A model generated the notes under the pieces. That model saw nothing but the letters and a program-made list of their open reading frames with translations. It had not been told where the DNA came from and made no database searches. Shown here in pieces: positions 45,061 through 57,053 of a stretch of DNA of 64,000 bases; positions within the stretch are counted from its first letter, which is position 1, and every line of letters begins with the position of its first letter. The position numbers and the translations under genes were made by a program. Source of the DNA: Argentina anserina (taxonomy: Eukaryota > Streptophyta > Magnoliopsida > Rosales > Rosaceae); NCBI RefSeq assembly GCF_933775445.1, contig NC_065874.1:11365001-11429000 (forward strand), read 5' to 3'.

Positions 45061-46731
45061 TGGGCGAACCGGTTGGGCTATTGGCGGGTGGAGTGAGGAT
45101 GCTTTTGGAGGGAGTTTTGCGAGTCGAAATAATAAGAGGGGTCGGTTCTAGACACGTGTTGCGACGATAATCTTTTCTAACAAAATAAAAAAAATCTGAA
45201 AATATTGATATTGGCAAACTACAAAATTCGTAATGATGAATAGTAGTGTCAGGGCGATTTTCGGTGAAAAATCATAATTTTTCAATCCTTACTTGAGTTG
45301 TGGGAGAAAGCTGTGGCCAAATTTAATTACATCATTTCCACATTAATTGAGTGTAGAAGTTTGGTTTTGGCAGGCAACCGCCAATTAGAAGAAAATAAGT
45401 TTTCAAGGGAAAAACATATTATATTAATTAAGGGGACATTTGATTCTAGTCATACTCCACATGCAGTGAAAGAACTTGGAAAACTTAAAATACCAATCCT
45501 GCCATTACAATATATTGACTATTATCCACTCAGTTAGGAAATTGTCGCCTTTCTGTTTACATTTCCATAACGCAGGAAAGTACTTTCCTTTCCTAAAGCT
45601 TATTTTCCACGAACCGAGCTTGTTAGTCTTTTCTGAAGACTTCACTTTGTACTCCTCTGTCCGTCTTGAAAAACCGATCTTTCTTTGAATGATCAATGTA
45701 AGATATACTGATATTTAGGGTTTTAGCCTCATTTGAAAGAGGCGTGTTAAAGGATCTTACTAGAATGTCAAAACCAAATAACTGTGCAGGCATCCTATTA
45801 ACTACAACGATAAATGATATAGATTGATATTCATGGTGGGTACGTTGTCCCATGATCTCCTCACCACATCAACTGAAGCCACGACTAAAACACAGACTTT
45901 AAACAAACAGGGAATTGGATGTTATTGACAATGAACAAACTATACAAATATACATTTCCATCAAAAAAAACTATACAAGTATACATAACTTGATCATAAA
46001 CCTATCAAAATGAGAGTATGAACTTATCGAGATATGTTAAAAATGTCCGAAAACTAATCAATAATTTTAAAAGCAATACCAAAGAAATAAAAATTAGAGA
46101 TCCTTGGGCTCTTCTTTGGAACTTGGCTATAGCTATAAAACATATATTACGAAAATTCTTATAATACTCAAACATGTTGACATCAATATTTAAGTTCTTA
46201 ACTATTAAACATTAAATCTCAATGACAGATGATAGTTAGTTATAAAATTGCCGACATATCTAAGTTATTGAGTACGGGTATTGACCATATGCTACATTCT
46301 TAAAATTTTGCCAAAGAGAAGAAAGAATGGCTTGGATTGCAAATTTGGTAGTGTGAATTCATTCTCTAAATTTAAACATGCAAAAGCATCTGATTTTAAC
46401 ACCAAGTAAGTCAACTTTCCATTTGGCAAATGATCTTACCAGAACCAACAATATTGGCAGAAAATTTCAATTATTACAAGTTACATTCCCCCTTCCTGAT
46501 ATCAGGCATCCCTTCAAAACCATCTAATCCATTCATGAAAATTAACTAGGTAGTGCTGTACAAATTGGTTTCACTGTCTTTATTATTATTATTATTATTA
46601 TTATTATATTTTCATGAGTATATATTATAATTGCACACTTGCAATGTAATTCGCAGCTGAGCACGTACGGTACGGACTCACCCAGAAATACAGTGAAAAT
46701 GCAGATTGTAAGATCAAAAGCAAACCCAATT
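45061..46731. other. intergenic between HPY2 and HD-Zip genes
   Basis: HPY2 promoter and AT-rich sequence with a (TTA)n tract at about 46580-46608. No gene was recognised. Confidence 0.5.
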
Positions 46732-47250
46732 CTACTGCATGCCGATCAAACAAGCGTAGAGCTCCTCATAATCCTTAATCTCATGGTTAACCCCTTGATC
46801 CCCGAGCAAACTAGAGCTAGTGGCACCCTCTTGATCACAAGAAGATGAAAACACTGAGCAAACCACAGCATGATTATCACCACTTACTTGTTGTCTCTGG
46901 TTGTTCAAAGCCAAAAACAGTTCATGAGCCCTGTTTAACTCTTCTTTAAGCCTCTCAACATCTTTCTCCAGTCTCCTCTTCTCCGCTAGTGCAGTGTCCA
47001 GCCTCATTTGGATGGCATTGTAGCCGAGCTCGAGGCTCTGCGTCTTCCACCGGGCTCGCTTGTTTTGGTACCAAATGGCGACCTGTCTGGCTGGGATTCC
47101 CAGCTGTTTGGCCAGCAGGAGCTTGCGGTCTGGCTCGAGCTTGTTGTTGGAGCTGAAGCTTCTCTCCAGGAGCTTCACTTGGTCTTGGGTTAACCTCTTT
47201 TTGTTGTGGTGGAATTTCATATTGTTGCTTGATGTTTGGAAAAAATCCAT
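46732..47250 (-). CDS. HD-Zip class I transcription factor, ATHB-52-like
   Basis: Single-exon frame of 172 residues from the ATG at 47250 ([10 protein letters not shown]). A homeodomain ([16 protein letters not shown] ... [18 protein letters not shown]) is followed directly by a leucine zipper ([20 protein letters not shown]), the diagnostic HD-Zip layout. The recognition helix reads IWYQNKRAR; Phe-to-Tyr in WFQN is shared by some ATHB-52/54 relatives. The protein is short, with little C-terminal tail, as in ATHB-52, linked in Arabidopsis to light and hormone-dependent growth. It is predicted to bind CAATNATTG-type sites as a dimer. The frame is also open upstream of this ATG but without another ATG. 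Confidence 0.92.
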   Translation of the reverse strand: MDFFQTSSNNMKFHHNKKRLTQDQVKLLERSFSSNNKLEPDRKLLLAKQLGIPARQVAIWYQNKRARWKTQSLELGYNAIQMRLDTALAEKRRLEKDVERLKEELNRAHELFLALNNQRQQVSGDNHAVVCSVFSSSCDQEGATSSSLLGDQGVNHEIKDYEELYACLIGMQ

Positions 47251-47343
47251 TGTGGTTCTCTGGAGCTTCAAATACTTTGAGATATGAAGATTAGTAATGA
47301 GGGTGAGGGTGAGTTTCGACAAGCAGTTGGGCTTTATGCTTTC

Positions 47344-47350
47344 TTATAAG
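47344..47350 (-). promoter_or_regulatory. possible TATA box of the HD-Zip gene
   Basis: CTTATAAG on the gene strand, about 95 bp before the ATG. A weak consensus match, supported by position only. Confidence 0.4.
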
Positions 47351-48766
47351 GATTTGAAGTTGAAAGATTGAGAGAGACGGTGTTCAAATTCATGCCCCTG
47401 TGATGGTTCACGTGGGAATGACCCTACATTTCAACTTGCATCTACCTGCATTTTAAAATATTTTTATGACTTTCTAGGTGTGTAGATATAACATAACATC
47501 CAGAGAAGTAAGAAGATTAAGGGAGTCCGTTCTCGCCGGCGGCCTTCTATCTTTTCCGAGGGCCCTATGCCTACAGTTTGATCCCCGCGGCGGTATGCAT
47601 GGATAGTGATGGATCGGTTTCTGCTAAGTTTTCTGGTCAATGAAAAGGATGGAGGAATAGAACTAGAGGAGGCAACTGTTTGCTAGGACTGAGAAATTTG
47701 AGTAATACTCAGACTTTTGAGGAATCGCTAAAGTTGGAAAGTCAACATAATTATTGTTAACGTAAAGAGGACGTAATGTAAATCTCAAATGAAACTGGAC
47801 AAGAAGAAGAAGAAACAGTACTACAGATCGATCAAAGAGGAGATTGGAGAAAGATGTTGTGACACTATCAGTACAATGATAATTTACGTACAACGTTGAG
47901 ATTTTATTAGCATTACGTAACTTTATGTATTTCTTTAAAGAAGCCGGACCCCTATATATTTTTTTTTATTGCCAATTTGTTATCTTTGGCCCCTAATGTT
48001 AAGAGTTAAAATGAGGGTTAAAGTTATATGTTAAATTTTGAGTTTTAATTTTATGAGATCTCGATAATTTCAAGTGGTTTTGAACAACATCCAGAATGAC
48101 GGCTAATAAGCGTCGTAATTGAGGTGTGATATTACAGCTAATATATCACTCGGGCAGAAAAGATGAGAAGAAATAATCTCGACAAGTGAAGCATTCTGTC
48201 ATTCTAAGTTTCTAACTCGACCAGTCGTTCTAAGCAAGGAAATATGTCAATATGTCGTCATATCTTTGTTTGGAAACAGATTTTTGTTTTTTTTGAAAAC
48301 GTTGTTTCCATATATAACTTAGATAGAGTACGTTCACGTATGTTGTGTTCGTAAAACTGTTCTAGTCGGTTGCGGTCAATGATCTCAAATAATTCTTCAA
48401 TCGGCTATCATCATTGTTTCAATACAAAAAAAAAAGGATGATGATTCTATAGCTATCAGCATTTGTCAATTATCACTGTATATATACAACACCTTCCCGA
48501 CACATCCGTTTAATTAATTCTACAGTAAAGGGAATGACAGTGGCCGTTTTTGGAATATGAGCAGCGGTTGGTTTTGACCGTCAATATACCGATCTCCATT
48601 GTCAGAAAGCTAGGTTTTGGCTCAAGTAGTACCCTGCAAACGGGTGATGTCATGATCGAAAAGAAAACCGATAAACTTCTTTAAGGCATATCACTCACAC
48701 CCCAAACTGATTTAGAAGGATATCTCTACTTGTTGTCAGTTGTCGATCACTCTTCTATGCACCGGG
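47351..48766. other. intergenic, no gene recognised
   Basis: Upstream region of the HD-Zip gene. No coding segment or bounded element was seen before the MITE end at 48767. Confidence 0.5.
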
Positions 48767-48815
48767 CACTGTTCTAAAAAGCGCCGCCTAAACCGCCTAG
48801 GCATTAGGAGGCGGG
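48767..48815. mobile_element. orphan terminus of the small GCCTAGGC hAT-type family
   Basis: CACTGTTCTAAAAAGCGCCG followed by CCGCCTAGGCATTAGG resembles the ends of element F (58072-58211). The opposite terminus is not found downstream, so the copy is truncated. The right limit is approximate. Confidence 0.55.
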
Positions 48816-48929
48816 CCACGGCCAGGTTTGAGAGATTTGGTTTTGCCAATAGGTTTTCATGGCTACGGGATTGACGTGTTCTAGTGGCCGGTGGACTGAG
48901 AAAGTAAGTTTAACAAGTATATCAATAGT

Positions 48930-49437
48930 CAGGGGCTGACGCACATGGGGGCCAGTGGGGGCAGACCCATTCAGTTTTTTTTCAATCAATGTACAAAGCA
49001 TATATATATATATTCATGTATACTTGTCTGATATTATTCATAATTTGGCGGTCTAGTTATTTATTGCTCACTTATACTCTTCATACTTCTATTATTAGTT
49101 TAAAAGTTTTGATAATTCTAGTATAGATTTGTGTTAGGATTTTAGATTTAGTTACTGTTGTATTTTATTTTCTTCATCAAAAAATTAATATCTTCTTCAT
49201 TAAAACTAAAACTGTTATTTTCCTCGTACCTCCATTTATTAAATTTTCCGTTCAATCCTCTTTAATCAACAATTAAATCTTCGAATGCGACCATTTTTCC
49301 TACTCAATTTCTTTTTTATTTTTATTTTTTTTACGTTCACTCCCCGAAAAATCTCCTCTTCTCCAAATATTTTTTTTGCGCTTCGCACAAATTAAACTAT
49401 ATTTATTTGCCCCCAGATTGTTCTGCGGCCGCCACTG
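48930..49437. mobile_element. non-autonomous hAT-type element D (508 bp)
   Basis: Flanked by a perfect 8-bp duplication TCAATAGT (48922-48929 and 49438-49445). Inverted ends CAGGGGCTGACGCA and CAGTGGCGGCCGCA (right end, reverse complement) differ at three positions. The core is AT-rich and non-coding. The terminal type resembles element C. Confidence 0.86.
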
Positions 49438-49445
49438 TCAATAGT

Positions 49446-50469
49446 AAAGAAGTGACTCAAACGCAGCCTTGAAAAAATGCAGTACGTCGTTTTTAGTTAC
49501 GTTTGACCGACGTGATGCATATATGATCAATTCTTTGTTCTTATAGGTTAGCATTTCGTTTTCCGAGCAGTGTCACTAACAACTTGATTGAAAATCCTAC
49601 CGCGTGTTTTAAATTTGTAAATAAAGTCTATCTCTCATCACTCTCTGTCAATTTGACTTCATAACAGTTACATACTCTATCATCATATTTCCACTTGCAC
49701 GTGTACGAGTCGGAGTTAGGATTTCATAATAGATTAGGTAAGAAAAAAAATTACGATTATTTATGAATTATATATACAAATTTATGTTTGACTAATATTT
49801 AAAATTTAAATTTTTACACTAAAATTTAACTAAAAATATAAATTTTTAATAATTTGATGTGGGTTACAGCCATGTAACCCGTGTGTAGCTACTTGTGCAC
49901 AACAAAAGAGTTGAATGCATACAAGTGATACAACGGGAGACAAACGTAGCTAATCATGTAAGAGACCAGTCGAGTTGAAATCTCCAAAAATGGGGGAGGA
50001 AGAAGTCTCTTTTTGTTTATATTTGTAAAATTACATTGTTCGAATTCCTAATACAATGCCGGTCTTTTATATGTAAACTATAAAATATTTGCACCCACAT
50101 GTCGATGAAAAGACCGTCAAAACATTAATATGTGAATTAGATGTTTTCATCTGATACAATATCTACATGTCGATGAAAAGACCGTCGAAATACGTATATT
50201 AGATCGATGCATTTCATCAAATACAAGTTAAAGTCAAAACTACATAAGTCTCATATTAAATTTATCGGAGATGACTTAATAGATGTGTATACACTATACA
50301 GACACATACACTTATACACATTCTCAAAAAAAAAAAAGATTAGAATGAATGTCAGCTAACATTTTAGTAGAAAACTCAACGAATTCTGGCATGGAGTTAT
50401 AGGTACCCGGCCTACAAACTATGAACAGTTGAGTGTTGACAATGCGCATAGAATTTCATGAGACTTCCA
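49446..50469. other. intergenic, with a 22-bp direct repeat
   Basis: No gene. ACATGTCGATGAAAAGACCG plus two bases occurs at 50097-50118 and again at 50165-50186, 68 bp apart. Confidence 0.55.
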
Positions 50470-51085
50470 TTCAAACTGAACTAAATAAATTATTACTTAG
50501 CTGATTAGGAAAAGGAAAGTAGTATCAACTAATACTATTGCTTACGTTTAATCATTGTGGTTTTGTCGTTTGGATGGGTAACACTCTTCCCCTGCTCTTA
50601 TCAGACGTGTGTGTGTGTGTATCATTTGTAATTAGTATACTATTTCTGCTTTATTTAGTGGGTGGAACTTTTATTCGCACCGTATGAATCTAAATGAGAT
50701 CGATATTAATCCCTGTGAGCATATCGATTGACAGATCCACCTTAATTTTATTAATTTGTTGGTTGTGAGTTGTGTAATAGATACAACTTATACAAGAAGA
50801 AGCTAATATTAGGGCATATAAGAATGGAACATTGAATTGTAGCTATATATTTTTAGCCCCTGCGACTTACGTTGCTGATTCAATGTTCTGATGGTCGCTT
50901 CCCAGCTAATAAGTCCGTCAACTTTTGGCCAGCCATCACTCGACGACACTAAATGTTTAGACCCACCATCGATCCTTCACAACTCAGCCGGCCACCACTC
51001 TCGACCTCAAACAACTTCGATTCCATCATGGATTGATTTGATATATAGATGTTGCCCTTATGACGTGCAAGATATATTTTCTTAA
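50470..51085 (+). repeat. duplicated segment, copy 1
   Basis: Matches 54150-54655 in direct orientation with indels. Shared landmarks are TTCCATTCAAAC, TTGCTTACGTTT, TTCCCAGCTAATAAG and CCATCGATCC. It has no coding capacity. Each copy adjoins one member of an inverted pair of TIR elements. Confidence 0.7.
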
Positions 51086-51132
51086 GGGTAATTTATAAAT
51101 TAGTATCAAATGACAACTTAAATTATAAAATG

Positions 51133-51715
51133 GTGCCGTTATTATCACCGTATAATTTATTCTGCTTACTCTATAAATTATTAAATTATTGAAATATTAA
51201 AATATTCTGATATAAAATTACCCTAAAGGACAATAAATTATTAAAAATTACAGTTTCTTTCTTAATACTATCTTTTATTTTGCATAAAATGTACTTCAAC
51301 TTAGAGATTAAATTAAATTAGATTTCATTTTAGCTGTTATAATTCTTGTATTCACGATTCATTCATCTTTTACCATTCTCAATATTCTTCTCCATAATAA
51401 TAATAATAATATCTTCTACCAATATCACCAATACGTTTAATTAGCATGTCTAACGTTAAGTTCAACTTATACATGTGTGATGTGTCACATGTCTCTTTTT
51501 TGTTTTGAGATTTGGTTTGAAACCTTAAATCATTTTTTTGTTCTATGGTTTAATTGAATGATTAACTGATAATGAATGGGTACTTCAATTTAACACAATC
51601 GGGTTAGCTTCATTCGTCTGGTATAAGACACTAAGACCGAAGTCAATAGCTCATGATCTTTTCTTCGTCTAGTATAAAATAAATATGGAATTAAAAGTGG
51701 CAAATGGGTGAACAA
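51133..51715 (-). mobile_element. TIR element of the GTGCGGTTATTG family, truncated copy
   Basis: Reverse-complement match of most of 53399-54140. Shared blocks include AATATTCTGATATAAAATTA and the ACACAATCGGGTTAGCTTCA region. The terminus at 51133 reads GTGCCGTTATTATCACCG; the other terminus is missing and homology fades near GGGTGAACAAAGTA. Confidence 0.65.
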
Positions 51716-52578
51716 AGTAGATTGAGAAAATCATGGTATGTAATAAGATATAATTTTGTTTTCCATTTTGAGATATTGTTTGGTTATAAATTGAGACCGG
51801 AATGGAAATAAAAAATGAGATCCAATAGGAAATGAATTAATAAATGGAAATAAAAAATGAAATCCACCATAAATCCTGAATTGAATTACTTAGTTAGGGG
51901 TGGTATTTCAATTCTATTTACCATGGTAAAAACAAAATTATTAAAAATATCCCTTTAAAAATAAATTATCCCTCTATATTTGTTTTTTCTGCAATTATTT
52001 AAATTCTTATTGTTGCATCATATATATAGTTGACAACTAGTTATTTAAATTGTTCTTTTCTTGATCTTCCTTTTTTTTTCTTATTCTACTTTTAACTTTT
52101 GAAAGTTAGACATCATATTTAGAAGCAAGTGAGATTGTTGTTTTGTCAATCTCCGCATGCAAATTCTTGCGTGTTCATCAAGTTTAGATAATAAACTGTA
52201 AAAGGTGTAAATAAAAATTACAATATATATTCCATTCTTATGAGGACATGTTTACTAACTTGGAATGAAACTCATTAAGAATGAAATTCATCATGAATGA
52301 GAGACGTAATGGATTTGGATATGGTTCATCAACAGGCCTTTATAAATTTAAATAAGTGACGAGCTGGGCCAGGTATTTTCACAAATATGAAGATCCAAAC
52401 CCGCCCACCTAAAACGGGCTTTTGCGGGCCAAGTCTTGCGGGCTTTTATGGGCCGGGCTTTGTGGGTTTGTATTAGAAAAAAAAACATAATACTCTTATT
52501 TAAGGGTTTGGAACAATACAAGAATTATTATAAAACATTCTAAAAAAAGTTACAAATAAATACTAGTTTCAAAATATT
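51716..52578. other. repeat-derived intergenic DNA
   Basis: AT-rich sequence, including at 52370-52460 GC-rich GGGCCGGGC/GCGGGC motifs typical of the interior of plant hAT-type MITEs. No boundaries could be fixed and no gene was found. Confidence 0.45.
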
Positions 52579-53044
52579 GTAGATCAACACCGATAGATGT
52601 GATCGAGATATATATATTTAGGGACCCTGTAAAAATTTCGTCTATTTTGAACATGGTTTGATCGTTCGTACCTACGGTTAACAAAAAAAAGACGTTTTGA
52701 CATATAAAACCCCATTAACCGGTGCTTTACCAAATGAGTTTCATATAAACCACAAACACACGGCGTTACGGGATGAAGACCGGATTGGCCGGCCTTCAAC
52801 GCTCTGATGCCTAAGTCAGCAAAGATAGATTATGATATGTGTTAGTGGAGGATAAGAGACTTAGGAGGCTTCCCTTGATGTGGAGAGGAGAGGCGTATTT
52901 ATAGAGATAAAAAAGGTGTAACCAGTGAACTTACCAAACTGCCCTTGTGGGCTAATAAAACCTGCAGTGGGCTTTTGGCCCAATTGAACCCTAAAGCGGT
53001 GAGCAATCACGATGTTTAGCCCATTAAAGGGCGTAGCGTTAACA
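52579..53044 (-). repeat. LTR-like segment, possibly a solo LTR
   Basis: On the minus strand it begins TGTTAACGCTACG and ends GATCTACA. A TATA box (CTATAAATACG) is followed by an R/U5-like stretch (CTGACTTAGGCATCAGAGCG) as in many plant gypsy LTRs. No matching flanking duplication was seen (AATAT versus CTCAC), so the limits are tentative. Confidence 0.4.
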
Positions 53045-53398
53045 CTCACTTATTTTGTAGTGTAAGGGAAACCTTCTATATTATTATGTTAGACTGTTCT
53101 GTTTTAGTCTTTACTAGTTTAGTTTTGGGATTCATAACTTGTTCAATAGATAAATTTGTTATTTTTATTTAAATTTGCAGTTGTGAGATGGAGAGATTTT
53201 ATTAATGAATATCAAGCGAGATATCATCTCTTCTTATATAGAATAAAAGATCAAAATAAAGACATGTAGAGATTAATTTGAAAGAGCAAATTAAGGATAG
53301 AAGTGTAAAAAACATTTTGCGTTTCACACAAATAAGAGTAATTTGTTGCCCCCACTCATATAAGTTCCACCACTATTTGCAAGTACAATTGTCCTAAG
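53045..53398. other. AT-rich spacer, nothing recognised
   Basis: No coding or element structure was supported. Confidence 0.4.
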
Positions 53399-53834
53399 GG
53401 TGCGGTTATTGTTACCACATAGTCTACTTTGTTCATCCCACATTCTCTTTACACCCCAATTTTATTTTATTTTCTTCAAATTTACTTTTGTTCACCACAT
53501 TTCAATATCTAAAATACTCTTTTTCAATAATACTTTGTTCAACCTACATAAAACTTACTTTGTTCACCCATTTGCCACTTTTTAATTTCATAATTATTTT
53601 AATAATCACTAATATGAAAAGATAATGAGCTATTGACTTTGGTTTTAGTGTCTTATACCAAACTAATGAAGCTAACCCGATTGTGTTAAATTAAAGTATC
53701 AATTCATTGTCAGTTAATCATTCAATTAAACAAGACCTCAAAACAAAAAAAGAGACATGTGACAATCACATATGTATAAGTTGAACCTAACGTTAGACCT
53801 GTTAATTAGACGTATTGGTGATATTAGTAGAAGA

Positions 53835-53898
<64 letters not shown>

Positions 53899-54140
53899 GT
53901 AGAAGATAAATGAATTGTGAATACATGAGTTGTAATATATAACCACTAAAAAGAAATCTAATCTAATTTAGTCTTTAGGTTGTGCATCTTATGCAAAATA
54001 AAAGATAGTGTAAAAAAATTGTAATTTTTAACAACTTATTGTTCTTTAGGGTAATTTTATATCAGAATATTTTGATATTTGAATAATTTAATAATTTATG
54101 GGATAAACATAGTAGAGTGTGGGGAGGCAATAACCGCACT
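53399..54140 (+). mobile_element. TIR element of the GTGCGGTTATTG family, full-length copy (742 bp)
   Basis: The ends GGTGCGGTTATTGTTACCAC and (reverse complement) AGTGCGGTTATTGCCTCCCC form a TIR of about 30 bp. The interior carries a (TTA)n tract at 53837-53898. No convincing target duplication was seen, so the superfamily is open. It forms an inverted pair with 51133-51715. Confidence 0.65.
53837..53898. repeat. (TTA)n microsatellite, about 20 units
   Basis: Uninterrupted TTA run. The matching region in the inverted partner at 51400 has only a short ATA run, so the array expanded after the copies split. Confidence 0.95.
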
Positions 54141-54149
54141 GTATGTAAA

Positions 54150-54655
54150 TTCCATTCAAACTTACTCTAAGTGATTGGAAAAGGGAACCGAATCTAGTAT
54201 ACTGTTGCTTACGTTTGATCAATATGCTTATGTATTTTGGATGGGTGACACTGAAAGCCCCTAGCTTCCCCGTCTAATTGTATTCATTTGTCCCATCATG
54301 TACATTAGAAGCCTATTTGATGGTAATTTTGTGGGTGAAACTGTTAATCGTGCATCTACGAATTGAATCTATACATATCTCATGATGTTAATCCAAATGG
54401 GACACTGAAATTTAGCTATGTTTAGCTGATTAATCAGCTCGTCGAATTAATGAATTAAGTCTCCAATTCAATGTTCTGACGGTCTCTTCCCAGCTAATAA
54501 GTTCATCAACTTCGGCCGGCCATAGGTCGACGAACACACTCATTTGTTTTGACCTACCATCGATCCATCACAAGTCAGCAACCAGTTTCGAAATCAATCT
54601 TGTATGATGGATGATAGCGCTCTTGCCCTTAAGACATGAAATTTATATTATCTTT
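54150..54655 (+). repeat. duplicated segment, copy 2
   Basis: Direct counterpart of 50470-51085. It is cut off at 54660 by the insertion of a copia element. Confidence 0.7.
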
Positions 54656-54659
54656 TTTG

Positions 54660-54785
54660 TGTTGGCGTGAAACACGATTCCGGGATTCACGGAGTGAATT
54701 ACGGATTGTTTTTGTGAGTAGACTAGTATATATGTACATCATGTGTGTATGAATTATTATCAAGCAAGTGTAAATTGATATTCCA
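54660..54785 (+). repeat. 5' LTR of the copia element (126 bp)
   Basis: Begins TGTTGGCGTGAAACACG, ends GATATTCCA directly before the PBS. Unusually short for a copia LTR. Confidence 0.9.
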
Positions 54786-55008
54786 CTTGGTATCAGAGCC
54801 TCTTGCTCTGTTTTTCTGGGATCCTTTTTTGTTTTTCCTTCTTTCCTTTTTTTCCGGCAACTAGGTCGGAGCTTCTGTTTTTCAGCTCTTCAAGGGTGTG
54901 GGGCACTGTCACCAGCTCGGAACTTACCCGGAGTCGTGACATACCTGGCAAGCTCCTCCTCCACCTATACCCGAAATCGCGACACCACGTTCCGGCCCGA
55001 ACTCGCTA

Positions 55009-55320
55009 CTCCCTCGCCAGACTCCGCTGCCTCTCCTCATACTTCTTCACCTCGCCGTCGTCGATCCGCTTCGTGATTATCCCAGTGAACAGTGCCTTGA
55101 GGCGGTCCTCGAGCTCCACGCTGTCCGACGGCACCGAGACCTTGGTGTTGAGCCAGGGGAGGAAGCTGTGGACCCAGTCGAGCTGCGCCTCCCACAGCTA
55201 GACGATCGCCTCGAGCGCGTCGCACCACTACTAGTAGAGCAGCGACGCCGCAAGCTCCACGCTCCGACGTTGAATTTCGTCTCTGAAACTGCATCTTCGA
55301 CCCGCCCGACCTGCAACCGA
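55009..55320 (-). pseudogene. GC-rich cellular-like gene fragment captured in the copia leader
   Basis: On the minus strand 55197-55009 is an open stretch of 63 codons between two TAG stops. It reads like a globular protein: DWVHSFLPWLNTKVSVPSD, then RLKALFTGIITKRIDDGEV. Upstream the same frame continues as LEAIV and ELAASLLY with TAG stops between. GC content and codon usage differ sharply from the AT-rich retroelement around it. I do not recognise the family. It lies antisense to the element, where gag would be expected. Confidence 0.5.
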
Positions 55321-55377
55321 CCCGGCCCGCATTCGATCCGACCCGCATCCGACCGGACCGCTCCGACCCGCTCCGAC

Positions 55378-55994
55378 TAGGGGTGGGCATAAACTGAATT
55401 AAACAAGTAAAACCGACCGAACCGAACCGAAAATATGGTTCAGATAACCGAACCGAAGAGATGTAGTTTAATTATGAAGAAAACCGAACCGAAACCGGTT
55501 TAAAAATGGTTTACGTGATCAAACTAACCGATTTAAAACCGAACCGACCGAATTTAATTTAATGATTTAAAAAATAATAAATAATGGGTATTAGTACAAA
55601 AAAACTAATAAAACTTAACATAGAAGGTTGGTAGAGCGCATAGTTGTTATATTCTAGGTCAGGAGTTTGAATCCCAACATTGACATTTTAATGTTTTATT
55701 GAAAATATATCAAAATGAGAAAAATATAATCTTTACATAGTTATTAATGAGACGTGTGTGTGATGTACTGATTTGTGACATCATCTTTGGGTAGGAATTT
55801 GAGTCTCACCTCTTGAAAAATTAAAAAAAATTACGTATGAGGTGTGAACCGAAACCGAACCGAAACCGAACCGAATGTTTCGGTTTAGATTAATTTGATT
55901 TGGTAAATGGTTTGAATTTCTAGAAAACCAATTAAAGTGGTTCGGTTTCGGTTTAGACTAAAAACCGAACCGAACCGATATATGCCCAGCCCTA
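55378..55994. mobile_element. non-autonomous hAT-type element H with tRNA-like core (617 bp)
   Basis: Flanked by a perfect 8-bp duplication GCTCCGAC (55370-55377 and 55995-56002). The ends TAGGGGTGGGCATA and TAGGGCTGGGCATA (right, reverse complement) are a classic hAT terminus. Sub-terminal arrays of CGAACCGAACCG repeats run inward from both ends. Confidence 0.92.
55621..55678 (+). other. tRNA-like sequence inside element H
   Basis: TTGGTAGAGCG (55628-55638) fits a pol III A box within a D-arm, and AGTTTGAATCC (55664-55674) fits a B box or T-arm at about tRNA spacing. An anticodon-loop-like TTGTTAT sits between them. The acceptor stem is missing, so it is a relic and not a tRNA gene. Confidence 0.5.
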
Positions 55995-57053
55995 GCTCCG
56001 ACTCGGACCAAAATCAATCCGGTCCACCCGACCCAGTCCGGTCAGAATCAGCAGTCTTTCTTCCTGGAAATGCAAGTGCACCATCAGTGCAAGTGCACCG
56101 GAGACAGATTCAATGGCATCTAGACACCAAACGGAGGGTTCTACATTTCTTGATGTTCAATTAGTTCCGAAACCAGATATCTATGGTGTGGTTGGGCATG
56201 ATCATTATACTCCTGGAGGAGCACCAACAACTTCCATGGTTGGCCGTAGTCAAATTGGTATGGCTTTTAATATTTCTCACTCTATTAGTTTTGGTACATG
56301 GATTATTGATTCTGGTGCATCTGATCATATGACTTATGATAAATCTTATTTTACCGTATTGTCCCCTCCACCCGTACCCTATGTTATTAATGCTAATGGT
56401 GAGGCATTCCAGGTATTAGGGACAGGGTATGTTGGTATTACTCCCACCATAGAGCTTCACAATGTACTTTATGTACCTGCTTTATCTCATCATTTGATCT
56501 CTGTTCCCCAATTGAACGCTGACGCTCAGTGTTCTGTGAGCTTTTTTCCTATGTATGTGTTATTTCAGGATCTTCTCACCGGACGAGTAATTGGTCGAGG
56601 GTATTTGAGGGGCCGGTTGTTTCATCTGGATCTGACATACGCCGGGGAAAAACCAGGGGGGTAATCTCGGACCGCTTTACTCTCCACCTCTGACAAGCTA
56701 AGTGAAATTTGGTTATGACATCGTTGCTTAGGGCATCAATCTTTTAGTGTTATGAAAAAATTCATGCCTACTTTGTTTATTAATGTGGACGAGTCTTGTT
56801 TATCTTGTGATACATGTGTTTTAGGAAAGAGTCATCAATCTACTTATTCCCCTAGTACCTCTACTAAAAGTTTTCTTCCTTTTGAATTAATTCATTCTGA
56901 TGTTTGGGGACTCTCTAAAAAGTCTACTGTGTCAGGAATGCGATATATTGTGTCATTCATTGATGATTGCACACGTCTTTCATGGATTGTTCTTCTTAAA
57001 ACTAAAGATGAGGTTTTTCCCGCTTTTTGTACCTTCCATACCTCTGTCCAAAC

